64,000 nucleotides of DNA, taken from contig CAKMZB010000002.1 of assembly GCA_929200315.1 (NCBI GenBank), positions 338,629-402,628 on the forward strand, given 5' to 3'. The stretch comes from an uncultured Alphaproteobacteria bacterium (GTDB taxonomy: Bacteria; Pseudomonadota; Alphaproteobacteria; Rhizobiales; Rhizobiaceae). Under the pieces are notes generated by a model. That model made no database searches. It was not told the origin of the DNA and saw nothing but the letters and a program-made list of their open reading frames with translations. How positions within the stretch are numbered: position 1 is the stretch's first letter; each line of letters starts with the position of its first letter. The translations under genes and the position numbers were made by a program. Below are positions 36,349 to 47,045 of the stretch, in pieces.

Positions 36349-39300
36349 CTAGGAAGGGTCGCGTTCTGCCAGGTTGGTGGGGTCGCCGTAACCTCCTCCC
36401 GAGGGCGTCTGTATGATGACGGCTTCATTGACTTGGCATTGAATTTGGGTGCGCCCGGGCAGTTCTTCGATGTCGCCACCGACGTGTCGTACAGCGTTGT
36501 GCCCGCAACGGCCATTTTCACCGCCAGCAAGACCATTGGCTGGAATCTGGCGTCGGCCGCACAGAAAAGAAACATCCATTGGCTTCAGGAAACGAACCGT
36601 CCGATTCAGGCCATCACCGCCGTTCCATTGGCCCGCGCCACCAGAGCCACGTCTGATCTGGAACTTCTCCAGAACGACCGGATAACGCAACTCCAAAACT
36701 TCCGGATCGGTCAACCGAGTATTGGTCATATGCGTGTGAACCGCATGAGAACCGTTGAAGCCAGGGCCAGCGCCTGATCCACCACAGATGGTCTCATAGT
36801 ACTGATAGAAGTCATCGCCGAAGTTGAAATTGTTCATCGTACCTTGCGCCCCGGCAATGGCGCCCATGGCGGCAAATATACAATCGGTGACCGCCTGAGA
36901 GACTTCAACATTGCCCGCAACGACTGCGGCAGGATATTCAGGCGTCAGCATGGATCGCTTGGGAAGGATGATATTGAGCGGTCGCATGCAACCTTCGTTC
37001 ATGGGAATGTCGTCATCAACCATGCAGCGGAAGGCATACAAAACAGCAGCGCGGGTAACCGGTTCCGGCGCATTGAAGTTGTCATTTTGCTGGCCGCTTG
37101 TGCCGGTGAAATCCAGGGTTGCCAAACGTTTCTTCTTGTCGATCGTAAGTTTGACTGCAATTTTGCAACCTTGGTCAAAGAAAACCTCTGCTGTGCCTTC
37201 AGACAGGGTTGCGATGACCCGCCGCACGCATGCCTCCGCATAATCTCGAACATGTCCCATATAGGCTTTGACCACGTTGAGACCGAAGCTCTCGACCATG
37301 GCGAGAAGTTCCTGGACACCTTTTTCATTGGCCGCAATTTGCGCTTTTAGATCGGCAACGTTTTGATCAGTGTTGCGGCACGGATATTTTCCACCATCAA
37401 GTTTCTTGCGGATGGCCTGATCGAGGAACTGGCCGTTTTCGACGAGTTTTAAATTGTCGAGAACGACGCCTTCTTCTTCGATTGTGGTAGCAAGCGGTGT
37501 CATAGAACCCGGCGCAATCCCACCGACATCAGCATGGTGACCGCGAGAGGCCACAAAGAACAGAGGCTTGTCGCTAGCTTCACCAAACACGGGGGTTACG
37601 GTTGTTATGTCAGGCAGGTGGGTACCACCGTTGTAAGGAGCGTTTGTAACAAACACCTCACCTTTGATCATGTTTGGGTGCGAAGCGATGACGCTGGCAA
37701 CCGAGCGGTCCATTGAACCCAAATGCACGGGCGTATGTGGGGCATTGGAGATCAGCGAACCATCACCATCAAACACGGCGCAGGAAAAATCCAGGCGCTC
37801 CTTGATGTTGGTTGAGCGTGCGGTCTTTTGCAGACGAAGCCCCATCTGCTCGGCGATCGACATGAACAGGTTGTTAAAAACTTCAAGCATCACGGGATCT
37901 GCCGCCATACTTACGGTTTCAAATACCGCAATTGTTGATGTCTTGGTCAAAACGAGATGGGAGTAGGTGTTCACCGAGGCCTCCCAACCCGGCTCAACAA
38001 CAATTGTTCCGATTTCTTCGATGACAATGGCTGGCCCCCAGACTTTGTGCCCCGGTTTTAGGGAGTCTCGTCGATAGACATTGGCGTCTTGCCATCGCCC
38101 GCCGGAGTAGAATTTCGTTTTCTCGATGTTCCTGGCCGTGCAGGTAACGCTGTCCTCGGTGGTTTCCAGATTCACCGCACCGCCGCCGCTCGCCTCCACT
38201 TCAACCAATTCCAGAATGAGCGGGGTATCCGGCATGACAAACCCAAATTGCTCCTTGTGAATTTGCTCAAAGTGTTGGGCCATCTGATCATGATCTGTAC
38301 AGGGAACTTCGATGGTGGAATCCGTTCCCTGGTATTTGAGATGCGCAATCACGCTGATTTTTATTTGCCGGGACTCAACACCCTGTTCCAACAGCTCCTG
38401 TCGAGTTTCCTTCTCAAGCTGCTCGTTTGTCCAATGCAATTCTCGCAACATGGACGTGCTGATCTCTCTTTCAATGCCGCGCTGACGAGCTGCTTTGATG
38501 TCGGCAAGCCCCATGCCATAGGCTGACAAGATGCCTGAAAAGGGATGGATGATAACCGCTTTCATGCCCAGAACATCTGCAACCGCACAGGCGTGTTGAC
38601 CGCCCGCGCCGCCAAAACAAGTCAGCGCATAGCGGGTAATGTCATAGCCTCGCTGTACGGAAATTTTCTTTACAGCGTTCGCCATGTTCTCGACTGCAAT
38701 TTTTAGAAAACCTTCTGCAACTTCCTCAGCAGACCCCCTCGCTGAATCATTAGCGATCTGTTCGAATTTCTCCCTGGCTGCATCGCGGTCCAAGGGCTGC
38801 TTTTGGTCGGGTCCGAAGACAAAAGGGAAATACTTTGGCTGCAATTTACCGAGCATGACATTGGCATCGGTTACAGCGAGTGGACCACCTCTGCGATAGC
38901 TTGCCGGGCCAGGGTTTGCGCCAGCTGATTCAGGGCCTACCCGAAAGCGCGACCCGTCATAGGTCAACAATGAGCCGCCGCCAGCTGCGACAGTGTGAAT
39001 TTTCATCATCGGTGCACGCATGCGCACACCGGCAACTTCAGTCTCGAAGTCTTTTTCCAGTTCACCTGCATAATGCGCGACATCGGTGGAGGTGCCGCCC
39101 ATATCAAAACCGATAATCTTCTCAAAACCTGCGATCTTGCTGGTTTGAACGGCGCCGACAATGCCTCCGGCAGGACCAGAAAGGATTGCATCGCGGCCCT
39201 GGAAAAGGTGCGCTGCCGTCAATCCGCCTGAAGACGTCATAAACATCAATTGCAGATCTGAGTTTTCGGTGTCGAGTTCGCTCGCCACCTGATCGACATA

Positions 39301-39960
39301 GCGTCGCAAAATGGGTGACAAATAGGCATCCACCACAGTGGTATCACCGCGCCCGACAAATTTGATTAAGGGCGATACGTCATGGCTGGTCGATATCTGG
39401 GTGAAGCCAAGCCGTTCTGCAATGACAGCAGCCCGTTTCTCGTGATCGGGGAACCGATAGCCGTGCATGAAAACGATGGCGACCGAAGAGATTCCGCCAG
39501 CAAGCGCAGCTTCTAACGCGTCTTCAGTCTCTGCTTCATTGAATGCTTCTTCTTCCCGTCCATCGTTCAAAAACCGTCCCGATACCTCGGCGACCCGTTC
39601 ATAAAGGAGCTCGGGTTTCTTGATTTCTCTGTCAAACAACCGGGGGCGGGCCTGATATCCGATTTCCAAAGCATCTGCGAACCCCCTATTTGTCAAAAGC
39701 AGGACCCGGTCGCCCTTTCGTTCTAAAAGGGCATTTGTGGCCACTGTCGTGCCCATTTTAACCGTGGCAATCTTGTCTGACGGGATTCTCTCAGATTGGG
39801 AAATTCCCATAAGATCACGAATGCCCTGAATGGCAGCATCGGGATATGCTTCTGGGTTATCGGAAAGGAGTTTATGTGGCTTCAAAGTGCCTTCAGGTGT
39901 CCGTGCAACGATGTCCGTGAATGTACCGCCACGGTCAATCCAAAAATCCCACTTTGCCAA
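36349..39960 (-). CDS. 5-oxoprolinase (ATP-hydrolysing), HyuA-HyuB fused
   Basis: A 1203-residue hydantoinase/oxoprolinase. The N-terminal half (HyuA-like, to about 690) has [31 protein letters not shown] and the [21 protein letters not shown]. The C-terminal half (HyuB-like) has [38 protein letters not shown] and PSGGGYGDP at the end. The single-chain fusion and length match 5-oxoprolinase, which opens L-5-oxoproline (pyroglutamate) to glutamate using ATP; hydantoinase activity is the main alternative. It starts at TTG 39960, with GAGGGA upstream and no ATG nearby. It is divergent from the TRAP genes, which probably import its substrate. Confidence 0.88.
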   Translation of the reverse strand: MAKWDFWIDRGGTFTDIVARTPEGTLKPHKLLSDNPEAYPDAAIQGIRDLMGISQSERIPSDKIATVKMGTTVATNALLERKGDRVLLLTNRGFADALEIGYQARPRLFDREIKKPELLYERVAEVSGRFLNDGREEEAFNEAETEDALEAALAGGISSVAIVFMHGYRFPDHEKRAAVIAERLGFTQISTSHDVSPLIKFVGRGDTTVVDAYLSPILRRYVDQVASELDTENSDLQLMFMTSSGGLTAAHLFQGRDAILSGPAGGIVGAVQTSKIAGFEKIIGFDMGGTSTDVAHYAGELEKDFETEVAGVRMRAPMMKIHTVAAGGGSLLTYDGSRFRVGPESAGANPGPASYRRGGPLAVTDANVMLGKLQPKYFPFVFGPDQKQPLDRDAAREKFEQIANDSARGSAEEVAEGFLKIAVENMANAVKKISVQRGYDITRYALTCFGGAGGQHACAVADVLGMKAVIIHPFSGILSAYGMGLADIKAARQRGIEREISTSMLRELHWTNEQLEKETRQELLEQGVESRQIKISVIAHLKYQGTDSTIEVPCTDHDQMAQHFEQIHKEQFGFVMPDTPLILELVEVEASGGGAVNLETTEDSVTCTARNIEKTKFYSGGRWQDANVYRRDSLKPGHKVWGPAIVIEEIGTIVVEPGWEASVNTYSHLVLTKTSTIAVFETVSMAADPVMLEVFNNLFMSIAEQMGLRLQKTARSTNIKERLDFSCAVFDGDGSLISNAPHTPVHLGSMDRSVASVIASHPNMIKGEVFVTNAPYNGGTHLPDITTVTPVFGEASDKPLFFVASRGHHADVGGIAPGSMTPLATTIEEEGVVLDNLKLVENGQFLDQAIRKKLDGGKYPCRNTDQNVADLKAQIAANEKGVQELLAMVESFGLNVVKAYMGHVRDYAEACVRRVIATLSEGTAEVFFDQGCKIAVKLTIDKKKRLATLDFTGTSGQQNDNFNAPEPVTRAAVLYAFRCMVDDDIPMNEGCMRPLNIILPKRSMLTPEYPAAVVAGNVEVSQAVTDCIFAAMGAIAGAQGTMNNFNFGDDFYQYYETICGGSGAGPGFNGSHAVHTHMTNTRLTDPEVLELRYPVVLEKFQIRRGSGGAGQWNGGDGLNRTVRFLKPMDVSFLCGRRQIPANGLAGGENGRCGHNAVRHVGGDIEELPGRTQIQCQVNEAVIIQTPSGGGYGDPTNLAERDPS

Positions 39961-40017
39961 AACGCAAATCCCTCAAACTCAACGGAAAATATTTATGTTG
40001 ATTTGCTGTCAAAACAC

Positions 40018-40030
40018 TGACAAATTGTCA
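40018..40030. promoter_or_regulatory. Palindrome in the oxoprolinase/TRAP divergent promoter region
   Basis: TGACAAATTGTCA is a perfect palindrome around a central A, and further GTCA/TGAC half-sites flank it (for example TGTCA at 40007-40011). It lies 58 bp upstream of the oxoprolinase start and 93 bp upstream of dctP, a position from which one regulator could control both directions. The natural candidate is the winged-helix protein at 43007. No factor is proven. Confidence 0.4.
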
Positions 40031-40122
40031 ATGTTACATTTTTAAAACGCCTGTTTTTTATCAAAACGTAACTCTGAAGCGCCACTATCGGCACCAATGA
40101 AGCCCAATGGGAGGTACCAACT

Positions 40123-41097
40123 ATGAAACATTTTGCCCGCACTGCGTTCGCGTCTGCTTTCGCAGCTACAGCAACATTCGGGACGGCTCTGGCCGCAGAT
40201 TGGGATATGCCTGTCCCTTACTCCGACAAGACATTTCACACTGTGAATATATCCGAGTTCGCAAAAGACGTGAAAGCAGCGACCAATGGCGGATTGAACA
40301 TAACAGTTCACTCAGCGGGTTCGCTCATCAAGCACCCTGAGATCAAGAATGCTGTGCGCAGCCAACAGGTTCAGGTCGGTGAGTTCTTCCTCTCGCGCTT
40401 GTCAAATGAAGACGCAGCGTTCGGCATCGATTCACAACCGTTTGTCGCAACCAGCTATGATGATGCTGCAAAACTGTGGGCAGCGCAGAAGCCGGTCATC
40501 ATCGAGTTGTTTGCCAAGCAGAACCTGGTTCCACTCTTCTCCGTGCCATGGCCACCACAGGGTCTGTACACGAAGGGCGAGGTCAAAACGACGGCAGATC
40601 TGAGCGGCCTGAAATTCCGCGCCTACAATGCTGCGCTTGAAAAATTTGCTCAGCTTGCCGGAGCAGCACCAACACAGGTGGAAGCTTCCGATATTCCGCA
40701 AGCCTTTTCGACCGGTCAGGTTGAAGCAATGATCACGTCACCGTCCACCGGTGCGAACACGAAAGCCTGGGACTATGTTTCTCACTATACGCCGATTAAC
40801 GCGTGGGTTCCCAAGAACATTGTTGTGGTCAACAAAGCTGCCTTTGATGCTCTCGATGCTGATACGCAAAAAGCGGTGATGGAAGCCGCTGCAAAGGCGG
40901 AAACCCGGGGCTGGGAAATGAGCAAGGCTGAAACCGACGCCAAGACGGCCGTGTTGAAAGAAAACGGTATGGTCGTCGTTGAGCCTAGTGCTGAGCTTCT
41001 CAAAGGTCTGAAGGACATTGGCACCCAAATGCAGACCGAATGGCAGGCGTCCTCATCGGAAGAAGCAAAAGCGATTGCGGCTGAATTTTCCAAATAG
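40123..41097 (+). CDS. TRAP transporter substrate-binding protein, DctP family
   Basis: A 324-residue periplasmic binding protein. The signal peptide is about residues 1-24 (ending TALAA). The middle has the family's YTKGEVKTTADLSGLKFRAYN stretch, whose Arg usually binds the ligand carboxylate, followed by VEASDIPQAFSTGQVEAMI. Bordetella DctP proteins of this type bind pyroglutamate, and the divergent 5-oxoprolinase makes that the most likely ligand here, by inference. The ATG has GGGAGG ten bases upstream. A perfect hairpin follows the stop before dctQ, as expected where the binding protein is made in excess over the permeases. Confidence 0.92.
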   Translation: MKHFARTAFASAFAATATFGTALAADWDMPVPYSDKTFHTVNISEFAKDVKAATNGGLNITVHSAGSLIKHPEIKNAVRSQQVQVGEFFLSRLSNEDAAFGIDSQPFVATSYDDAAKLWAAQKPVIIELFAKQNLVPLFSVPWPPQGLYTKGEVKTTADLSGLKFRAYNAALEKFAQLAGAAPTQVEASDIPQAFSTGQVEAMITSPSTGANTKAWDYVSHYTPINAWVPKNIVVVNKAAFDALDADTQKAVMEAAAKAETRGWEMSKAETDAKTAVLKENGMVVVEPSAELLKGLKDIGTQMQTEWQASSSEEAKAIAAEFSK

Positions 41098-41111
41098 GCA
41101 ATCTCATGAAT

Positions 41112-41137
41112 GCAGCACCCCAAAACAGGGGTGCTGC
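41112..41137 (+). promoter_or_regulatory. Intercistronic hairpin between dctP and dctQ
   Basis: GCAGCACCCC and GGGGTGCTGC form a perfect 10-bp stem with a six-base AAAACA loop, 15 bp after the dctP stop. No T-run follows, so it is not a classic terminator. It more likely protects the 3' end of dctP mRNA or lowers dctQM expression. Its existence argues against the in-frame ATG at 41106 being the dctQ start. Confidence 0.65.
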
Positions 41138-41159
41138 AAACCGTTTGGGGAGGGGCATA

Positions 41160-41687
41160 TTGCGTAGATTTTTAGACGGACTTTACAACACCAGCGGTGC
41201 CGTCGCAGCCGGACTGACTGCAATGATCTGCATTCTCGTGACCGCTCAGGTTGTCCTCAACATCATAACGAAGATTGGCGGCGCGTCCGTCGCTATGACG
41301 ATCCCCTCTTACGCTGATTTTGCAGGCTATTTTCTAGCCGCTTCATCGTTTCTTGCTCTCGCCTACACTTTCACACGCGGCGGGCATATTCGGGTCACGC
41401 TGGTTCTGGGAGCAATGACCTCACCCAAACTACGCCTCACAGCCGAGATTGCAGCTCTTGTCATTTGTAGCGCGACTTCGGTGTTTGCGACCTATTACAT
41501 GACGCTTCTTCTCGAAGAATCATATCGTTTCGGAGATAAGTCGACTGGCATTGTCTCAATATCGACCTGGATACCCCAAACCAGTGTTGTTGTTGGTCTT
41601 GCAATCTTCTCCGTCGCCTTGATTGACGTTCTTGTGCAAGTGATCCGCAATAGAGCTCCGATTATCGAATACCACGAAAAACTTTAG
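41160..41687 (+). CDS. TRAP transporter small permease, DctQ family
   Basis: A 175-residue protein with four membrane helices (about 8-30, 48-68, 88-110 and 133-155). The charged FTRGGHIRVTLVLG between helices two and three is the hallmark of DctQ subunits. I take TTG 41160 as the start because GGGGAGGGG lies immediately upstream. The longer frame from ATG 41106 would encode the hairpin and lacks a ribosome site. It pairs with DctM to form the membrane part of the carrier, driven by sodium or proton gradient. dctM follows after 9 bp. Confidence 0.87.
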   Translation: MRRFLDGLYNTSGAVAAGLTAMICILVTAQVVLNIITKIGGASVAMTIPSYADFAGYFLAASSFLALAYTFTRGGHIRVTLVLGAMTSPKLRLTAEIAALVICSATSVFATYYMTLLLEESYRFGDKSTGIVSISTWIPQTSVVVGLAIFSVALIDVLVQVIRNRAPIIEYHEKL

Positions 41688-41696
41688 AGGTTCGAT

Positions 41697-42998
41697 ATGT
41701 CGGAAATTCTAATCGTATTCGGTCTCTTGGTCGCCCTGGTTGCAATGTTGGCTTGCGGTGTATGGGTTGCTTTTGCTCTGGTAATTACTGGCGTTCTTTC
41801 AATGCTGGTTCTTTCCTCGGCACCTATTGGTCCAATCCTGGCCACAACTTTCTGGGGTCACAGCCATTCTTGGGCATTGGCGGCACTGCCCATGTTCATC
41901 CTCATAGGTGAAATTCTGCTGCGATCCCGTCTGTCTGAAGATATGTTCAGCGGCCTTGCACCGTGGCTGGGGCGATTGCCCGGGCGGCTGTTGCACGTCA
42001 ATGTCTTTGGTTGTGCAATCTTTGCGGCGGTCTCCGGCTCTTCAGCTGCGACAGCCGCCACCATCGGCAAGATGTCCATCCCTGAATTGAAGGAGCGCGG
42101 TTATCCCGAATCTCTGATTTTGGGAACGCTTGCGGGCTCCGCCACACTGGGGTTGCTGATACCACCTTCTATTATTTTGATCGTTTACGGTGTCGCTACA
42201 GAGCAGTCGATTGCCCGTCTTTTCATTGCTGGTATTCTGCCAGGGCTCTTATTGGTGTTCTTGTTTGCTGGCTACGTGATGGTGGTGGCCCTGACAAACC
42301 CGGGAATATTTCCACCAGGCGAACAACGATTTTCGTTGCGACAAAAGCTATCGGCGTCCCGTCGCCTTATTCCGGTTCTGGCGCTGATCGCCGGTGTTAT
42401 CGGCTCGATCTACGCAGGTATTGCATCACCAACGGACGCAGCCGCAGTCGGCGTTGTACTGTCTACCGTTCTGGCCTGGTGGAACGGAGCTCTTTCCTGG
42501 GAGATGCTCAAGGAAGCACTCATGGGCGCTACAATCACGTCCTGCATGATTGCGTTCATTTTGGCTGGCGCCGCATTTTTGTCCGTTGCTATGGGGTTTA
42601 CCGGAATCCCGCGTGATCTTGCAGTCTGGATCGGTTCCTTCAATCTCTCGCCCTATGCCTTGCTTGCCGCATTGACGGTCTTCTTCATCATTCTTGGGTG
42701 TTTTCTGGACGGTATCTCAGTCGTTGTGCTCACCACATCAATTATCATGCCGATGGTAGAAAGTGTGGGAATTGATCCGCTCTGGTTCGGTATCTACCTG
42801 GTGATCGTTGTGGAGATGTCGCAGATTACGCCGCCGGTCGGTTTCAATCTCTTCGTCATTCAGGGGTTAACAGGCATCGACATTTTGAAAATTGCCAAAG
42901 CTGCGCTGCCCTTCTTCCTGATGCTGCTTCTGGCCGTAATTTTGACCACCGCATTCCCATCCATCGCAACCTACTTGCCTAGCTTGATGGGAAATTGA
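41697..42998 (+). CDS. TRAP transporter large permease, DctM family
   Basis: A 433-residue protein with 12 to 13 membrane helices that carries out translocation. Recognisable segments are GHSHSWALAALPMFILIGEILLRS, FAAVSGSSAATAATIGKMSIPELKERGYP, LAGSATLGLLIPPSIILIVYG and the C-terminal EMSQITPPVGFNLFVIQG, all typical of DctM. ATG 41697 has AGAGG upstream. It ends 8 bp from the convergent winged-helix gene, with no terminator between. A short diverged copy of its GYPESLILG region lies at 35338-35394. Confidence 0.95.
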   Translation: MSEILIVFGLLVALVAMLACGVWVAFALVITGVLSMLVLSSAPIGPILATTFWGHSHSWALAALPMFILIGEILLRSRLSEDMFSGLAPWLGRLPGRLLHVNVFGCAIFAAVSGSSAATAATIGKMSIPELKERGYPESLILGTLAGSATLGLLIPPSIILIVYGVATEQSIARLFIAGILPGLLLVFLFAGYVMVVALTNPGIFPPGEQRFSLRQKLSASRRLIPVLALIAGVIGSIYAGIASPTDAAAVGVVLSTVLAWWNGALSWEMLKEALMGATITSCMIAFILAGAAFLSVAMGFTGIPRDLAVWIGSFNLSPYALLAALTVFFIILGCFLDGISVVVLTTSIIMPMVESVGIDPLWFGIYLVIVVEMSQITPPVGFNLFVIQGLTGIDILKIAKAALPFFLMLLLAVILTTAFPSIATYLPSLMGN

Positions 42999-43006
42999 GG
43001 GAATGT

Positions 43007-43537
43007 CTAAAGGGAGCTGGCTGCCCTTGACGCCTGGTCATAGAGACCAGACAGAGTTCTGAGAGCGGAGGCAACGTCGCTCAGTTCTTCGTTAGAGCGA
43101 TCCAGATGTTTGAGACTGTCCAATAAACATTGTTCGCGTATGTCTCTATAGCGATCACAAAGGTCAAAACCATCCTGTGTGGTGCTGTAGAACATTTCCT
43201 TGCCGCGCTTCTCGCCCTCTATCAGCCCTGCCTTTTGCAGTTTTTTGAGCGCATAGTTCACAATGTGCGAGTCTTCTATGTTCAGCAAAAAGGTGATGTC
43301 AGAGAGTCTCTTGTGTTTCTCCCTGTGGTTAATGTTGTGAAGAACCAGGATCTCCAACGAACTTAAGTCCGGCGTACCTGCCGCCGCCATGCATTTGTTC
43401 ATCCAGCGACTGAAACCGTTAAAGGCAATGATGAGGCCGTATTCGAATTCAGACAATTGCCAGCCTTCCGAGCTGGCAAGATGTCTGGACGAAACAATCT
43501 TTCGTTTCTTCGAATGCTTCTCAGTCAATTTTGTCAC
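43007..43537 (-). CDS. Winged-helix DNA-binding protein (MarR-like), likely regulator of the oxoprolinase/TRAP locus
   Basis: A 176-residue protein. A central winged helix (about residues 60-135) reads LSSLEILVLHNINHREKHKRLSDITFLLNIEDSHIVNYALKKLQKAGLIEG in pieces, with a wing ending EMFYSTTQDGFDLCDRY. Helical arms on both sides suggest a MarR-like dimer. It starts at GTG 43537, with GGATGG upstream. Proteins of this type are common next to TRAP and amino-acid catabolic genes. I infer control of the divergent oxoprolinase/TRAP promoters, possibly through the palindrome at 40018. Ligand unknown. Confidence 0.8.
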   Translation of the reverse strand: MTKLTEKHSKKRKIVSSRHLASSEGWQLSEFEYGLIIAFNGFSRWMNKCMAAAGTPDLSSLEILVLHNINHREKHKRLSDITFLLNIEDSHIVNYALKKLQKAGLIEGEKRGKEMFYSTTQDGFDLCDRYRDIREQCLLDSLKHLDRSNEELSDVASALRTLSGLYDQASRAASSL

Positions 43538-43837
43538 CGTCCATCCAAGGGTCTCAACGGCCGTCTAAACCAGATTGTGATGAATCTAGCATATTTGAAG
43601 GCGGCTTCCATGACAAATCATCGGTATTCTATTGCTATTTCGTGATTGAATTTTGAAATAATTTGCAATCACTCGGAATCCGAGTTCGATCTTTTGAGCA
43701 GGCGCAACACATTGAACCAATATCGTGACTGGCCGACCGAAGTCAGGGAGATGTTGCTGAAGAGCTATGTACTCCGCATTTCATCAGACACCGTCTTTGA
43801 TCGATGGCGGCATTGGGTGTGCTTTGAATTCTGTTCG
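43538..43837. other. Non-coding gap between the winged-helix gene and gcvP
   Basis: Three hundred A+T-rich bases without a supported gene. An imperfect inverted repeat, GATTG-N17-CAATC, at about 43643-43669 lies upstream of the winged-helix gene and may be an operator for its own regulation, but the evidence is weak. No terminator for gcvP is obvious. Confidence 0.35.
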
Positions 43838-46642
43838 TCACCCTACCGCTAGTTCTTCGATCGGCGGGCAGGTACAGATCAGGTTGCGGTCGCCGTGCAG
43901 GTTGTCAACGCGGGAGACTGGTGCCCAATATTTGGTGCTGATGGAAGTGCCGCCGGGATAAGCTGCTTCCGTTCTGCTGTAAGGCCGAGTCCACTCAGCA
44001 GTAAGCAAATCCTCGGCTGTATGAGGAGCATTGCGAAGCGGGTTGTTGTCCTTTGGCCATTCCCCGGCTTCAACGCGTTTCGCTTCGTTTGAAATTGCGA
44101 TCATTGCTTCAATGAACCGATCAATCTCGGCCAGAGGTTCACTTTCTGTCGGCTCAACCATCAATGTTCCGGCAACTGGCCACGACATCGTCGGGGCATG
44201 GAAACCGTAGTCAATCAGCCGCTTGGCAACATCGTCCACGGTTACGCCAGCGCTTTCCTTCAGAACCCGGACGTCGACAATGCACTCATGAGCACATTGG
44301 CCGTTCTTGCCTGTAAAGAGGATTGGGTAGTGATCCTTCAAGCGATTGGCGATGTAATTTGCATTGAGAATTGCGACCTCGCTGGCCACCCGCAATCCAT
44401 TGCCGCCCAACATGCGGATATACATCCATGAAATTGGCAAGATTGACGCCGACCCGTCTGGCGCGGCGCTGACTGCACCGCTGCTGCCGTTGGAAACATG
44501 CCCAGGCAGATGAGGCACCAAATGAGCTGCAACGCCAATGGGGCCGATCCCCGGCCCCCCACCGCCATGGGGAATGCAGAATGTTTTGTGCAAGTTCATA
44601 TGGCAAACATCAGCCCCAATATCACCAGGTCGGGCGATGCCCACCATGGCGTTGAGATTTGCGCCATCAAGATAAACCTGACCGCCGTGAGAATGCACAA
44701 TTTCGCAGATTTCCACGATACCTGCTTCGAACACGCCATGTGTCGATGGATAGGTAATCATCAGCGCTGCCAGGTTGCTGCCGTGTTTTTCTGCCTTGTC
44801 TTTCAGGTCAGAAATCGAAACATCGCCTTCCTCATTGCATTTCACCACGACCACATCATAGCCCGCCATTTGGGCCGATGCTGGATTGGTGCCATGGGCT
44901 GAGGATGGAATGAGGCAGATATTGCGATGGGCCTCGCCGCTTGCTTCGTGAAACGAGCGAATGGCCAGCAGTCCGGCAAATTCGCCCTGGCTGCCCGCAT
45001 TGGGCTGAAGCGAGCATCTCGCAAAACCCGTTATCTCCGACAGCCAATCATCCAAATCATCGATGATGGCCTTGTAGCCCAGGCGTGTATGGGCCGGGGA
45101 GAAAGGATGGACATTGCCCGTATCACTCCAGGTCACCGGCATCATTTCTGCGGCCGCGTTAAGTTTCATTGTGCAAGAACCCAACGGGATCATAGCGCGA
45201 TCCAGGGCAAGGTCCTTGTCCATGAGCTTGCGCAGCAGGCGCATCATCTCAGTTTCAGAGCGGCAGGAGTGGAAGATCTCTTGACTGAGGAAATGGCTGT
45301 GATCGCGGCTGCTCTGCAGCACGGATGGGGCTTCGGGCGGCGCTGTCACATTCAACAATGAACACAACGCCTGTAGGTCAGTTTCAGTGGTTGTTTCGTC
45401 GAAGGCCACCGACAGCGTGTCGGCATCCATAATGCGCAGATAATATCCTGCGGCTTCCGCATCAGCAGCGATACTCGTTGCCCTGACATTCACTGCAAAG
45501 GTAATCGTGTCGAAAAACTGTGCGCTCGTCTCCAGTCCTGACGCCGCCAGCGCGCCCGCAAATCTTGCTGCAAAGTCGTGCACCCGTTCGGCAATTTCCC
45601 GCAGCCCCTCTGGTCCATGCCAGATGGCAAACGCTGCTGCCATGTTGGCAAGCAGAGCTTGAGCTGTGCAGATATTCGAGGTCGCCTTTTCCCGGCGAAT
45701 ATGCTGCTCACGGGTCTGCAAGGCCAATCGGTAGGCCGGATGGCCATGGGCATCAATGGATTCGCCAATCAGACGGCCAGGTACAAGACGGGTCAGGATA
45801 TCGGTCGTCGCCAAATAGGCTGCATGAGGCCCGCCATTGCCCAGAGGTACACCAAACCGTTGGATGGAGCCCACGCAAATATCTACACCCCAGCGCGACG
45901 GAGGTTCCATCAACACGAGAGACATGGGGTCGGCGCTGACTATAACGAGTGCATGAACTGCTTTAGCCGCCGCAACAATTTCTGATGGGTCGCTCAATGC
46001 GCCCTTCGTGTCCGGCATCTGTAAGATGACCGCACAAACCTCGTCAGTGATCTCACCCTCATCGACCGAAAAACCAATTGTCTCCGCCCGAGTATTCAAA
46101 ACGTCAAGGGTCTGTGGGTGGAGTTCGTTGGCAAGGACAACACGCCCGCGTTTGCGGGAATGGTGCCTGAAGGCCATGCCCGCTGCTTCGGCAACGGCTG
46201 TGGCTTCATCCAACAGCGAAGCATTCGCGATAGGCAATCCGGTCAGCTCTGAAATCAATGTTTGGAAATGAAACAGCATTTCCAAGCGCCCTTGAGAAAT
46301 CTCCGGCTGATAAGGTGTATAGCTTGTATACCAGCCGGGATTCTCCAACATGTTTCGCTGAATAACCGGTGGCACATGAGTGCCGTGATAGCCTTGGCCA
46401 ATCATTGATTTCGCGATTTTGTTTCGTCCGAGCTTCTCAGCAATTTCCTCCAGAGCGGCTTCCTCAGAAATTCCATCAGGAATATTCAGGGCCCCTTCCA
46501 TCCGAATATTGTCGGGCACTGTTTGGGCAATCAGCGCCTCTATCGAGGTCATATTCAGCCCGTTGAGCATAGCTCGTTGGTCCTTTTCGGATGGACCAAT
46601 GTGACGTTTGAGAAACGGAGATTGTTCGGACGGTTGGGGCAT
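43838..46642 (-). CDS. gcvP: Glycine dehydrogenase (aminomethyl-transferring), P-protein
   Basis: A 934-residue single-chain P-protein of the glycine cleavage system. It decarboxylates glycine with PLP and passes the aminomethyl group to lipoyl-GcvH. It begins [17 protein letters not shown] and has [21 protein letters not shown]. The PLP lysine is in [17 protein letters not shown], and the C-terminal half has [18 protein letters not shown]. The ATG has GAAGAG upstream. It is the last gene of gcvTHP, 24 bp after gcvH, and is governed by the glycine riboswitch ahead of gcvT. The E3 dihydrolipoyl dehydrogenase (lpd) is not in the window. Confidence 0.97.
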   Translation of the reverse strand: MPQPSEQSPFLKRHIGPSEKDQRAMLNGLNMTSIEALIAQTVPDNIRMEGALNIPDGISEEAALEEIAEKLGRNKIAKSMIGQGYHGTHVPPVIQRNMLENPGWYTSYTPYQPEISQGRLEMLFHFQTLISELTGLPIANASLLDEATAVAEAAGMAFRHHSRKRGRVVLANELHPQTLDVLNTRAETIGFSVDEGEITDEVCAVILQMPDTKGALSDPSEIVAAAKAVHALVIVSADPMSLVLMEPPSRWGVDICVGSIQRFGVPLGNGGPHAAYLATTDILTRLVPGRLIGESIDAHGHPAYRLALQTREQHIRREKATSNICTAQALLANMAAAFAIWHGPEGLREIAERVHDFAARFAGALAASGLETSAQFFDTITFAVNVRATSIAADAEAAGYYLRIMDADTLSVAFDETTTETDLQALCSLLNVTAPPEAPSVLQSSRDHSHFLSQEIFHSCRSETEMMRLLRKLMDKDLALDRAMIPLGSCTMKLNAAAEMMPVTWSDTGNVHPFSPAHTRLGYKAIIDDLDDWLSEITGFARCSLQPNAGSQGEFAGLLAIRSFHEASGEAHRNICLIPSSAHGTNPASAQMAGYDVVVVKCNEEGDVSISDLKDKAEKHGSNLAALMITYPSTHGVFEAGIVEICEIVHSHGGQVYLDGANLNAMVGIARPGDIGADVCHMNLHKTFCIPHGGGGPGIGPIGVAAHLVPHLPGHVSNGSSGAVSAAPDGSASILPISWMYIRMLGGNGLRVASEVAILNANYIANRLKDHYPILFTGKNGQCAHECIVDVRVLKESAGVTVDDVAKRLIDYGFHAPTMSWPVAGTLMVEPTESEPLAEIDRFIEAMIAISNEAKRVEAGEWPKDNNPLRNAPHTAEDLLTAEWTRPYSRTEAAYPGGTSISTKYWAPVSRVDNLHGDRNLICTCPPIEELAVG

Positions 46643-46666
46643 AAAGGGTCTCTTCTTGAATCGCGA

Positions 46667-47035
46667 TTAACCGATGAGGTTTTTGTAGGCTTCCAGATCA
46701 AGCAGCTCGTCCAGCTCGGCTGGGTTGCTCAACTTGATCTTGTATAGCCATCCATCGCTTTCGGCTCCGGCATTTACCAGTGCTGCGTCTTCCTGAAGCT
46801 TTTCATTGATTTCAACGACCTGTCCGGAGGCAGGAGCGTAAACATCTGATGCTGCCTTAACGGATTCCACGACAATACCGTCGTCGCCCTGCTCAAGAGT
46901 TCGACCGACATCCGGCAGCTCGACAAATACGAGATCTCCCAACTGCTCTTGAGCGTGGTTGGTGATGCCGACGGTTGCGATGTCGCCTTCAACGTTCAGC
47001 CATTCGTGTTCATCTGTAAAATATATCTTGCTCAC
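46667..47035 (-). CDS. gcvH: Glycine cleavage system H protein
   Basis: A 122-residue lipoyl carrier. It starts [12 protein letters not shown] and carries the lipoylation lysine in [19 protein letters not shown], then ends with the usual [20 protein letters not shown] 47035 is chosen because GAGGAG sits six bases upstream; an in-frame start further up (47071) would run through this ribosome site and into the end of gcvT. It moves the aminomethyl group between P, T and L proteins. Confidence 0.95.
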   Translation of the reverse strand: MSKIYFTDEHEWLNVEGDIATVGITNHAQEQLGDLVFVELPDVGRTLEQGDDGIVVESVKAASDVYAPASGQVVEINEKLQEDAALVNAGAESDGWLYKIKLSNPAELDELLDLEAYKNLIG

Positions 47036-47045
47036 AGCGGTCTCC

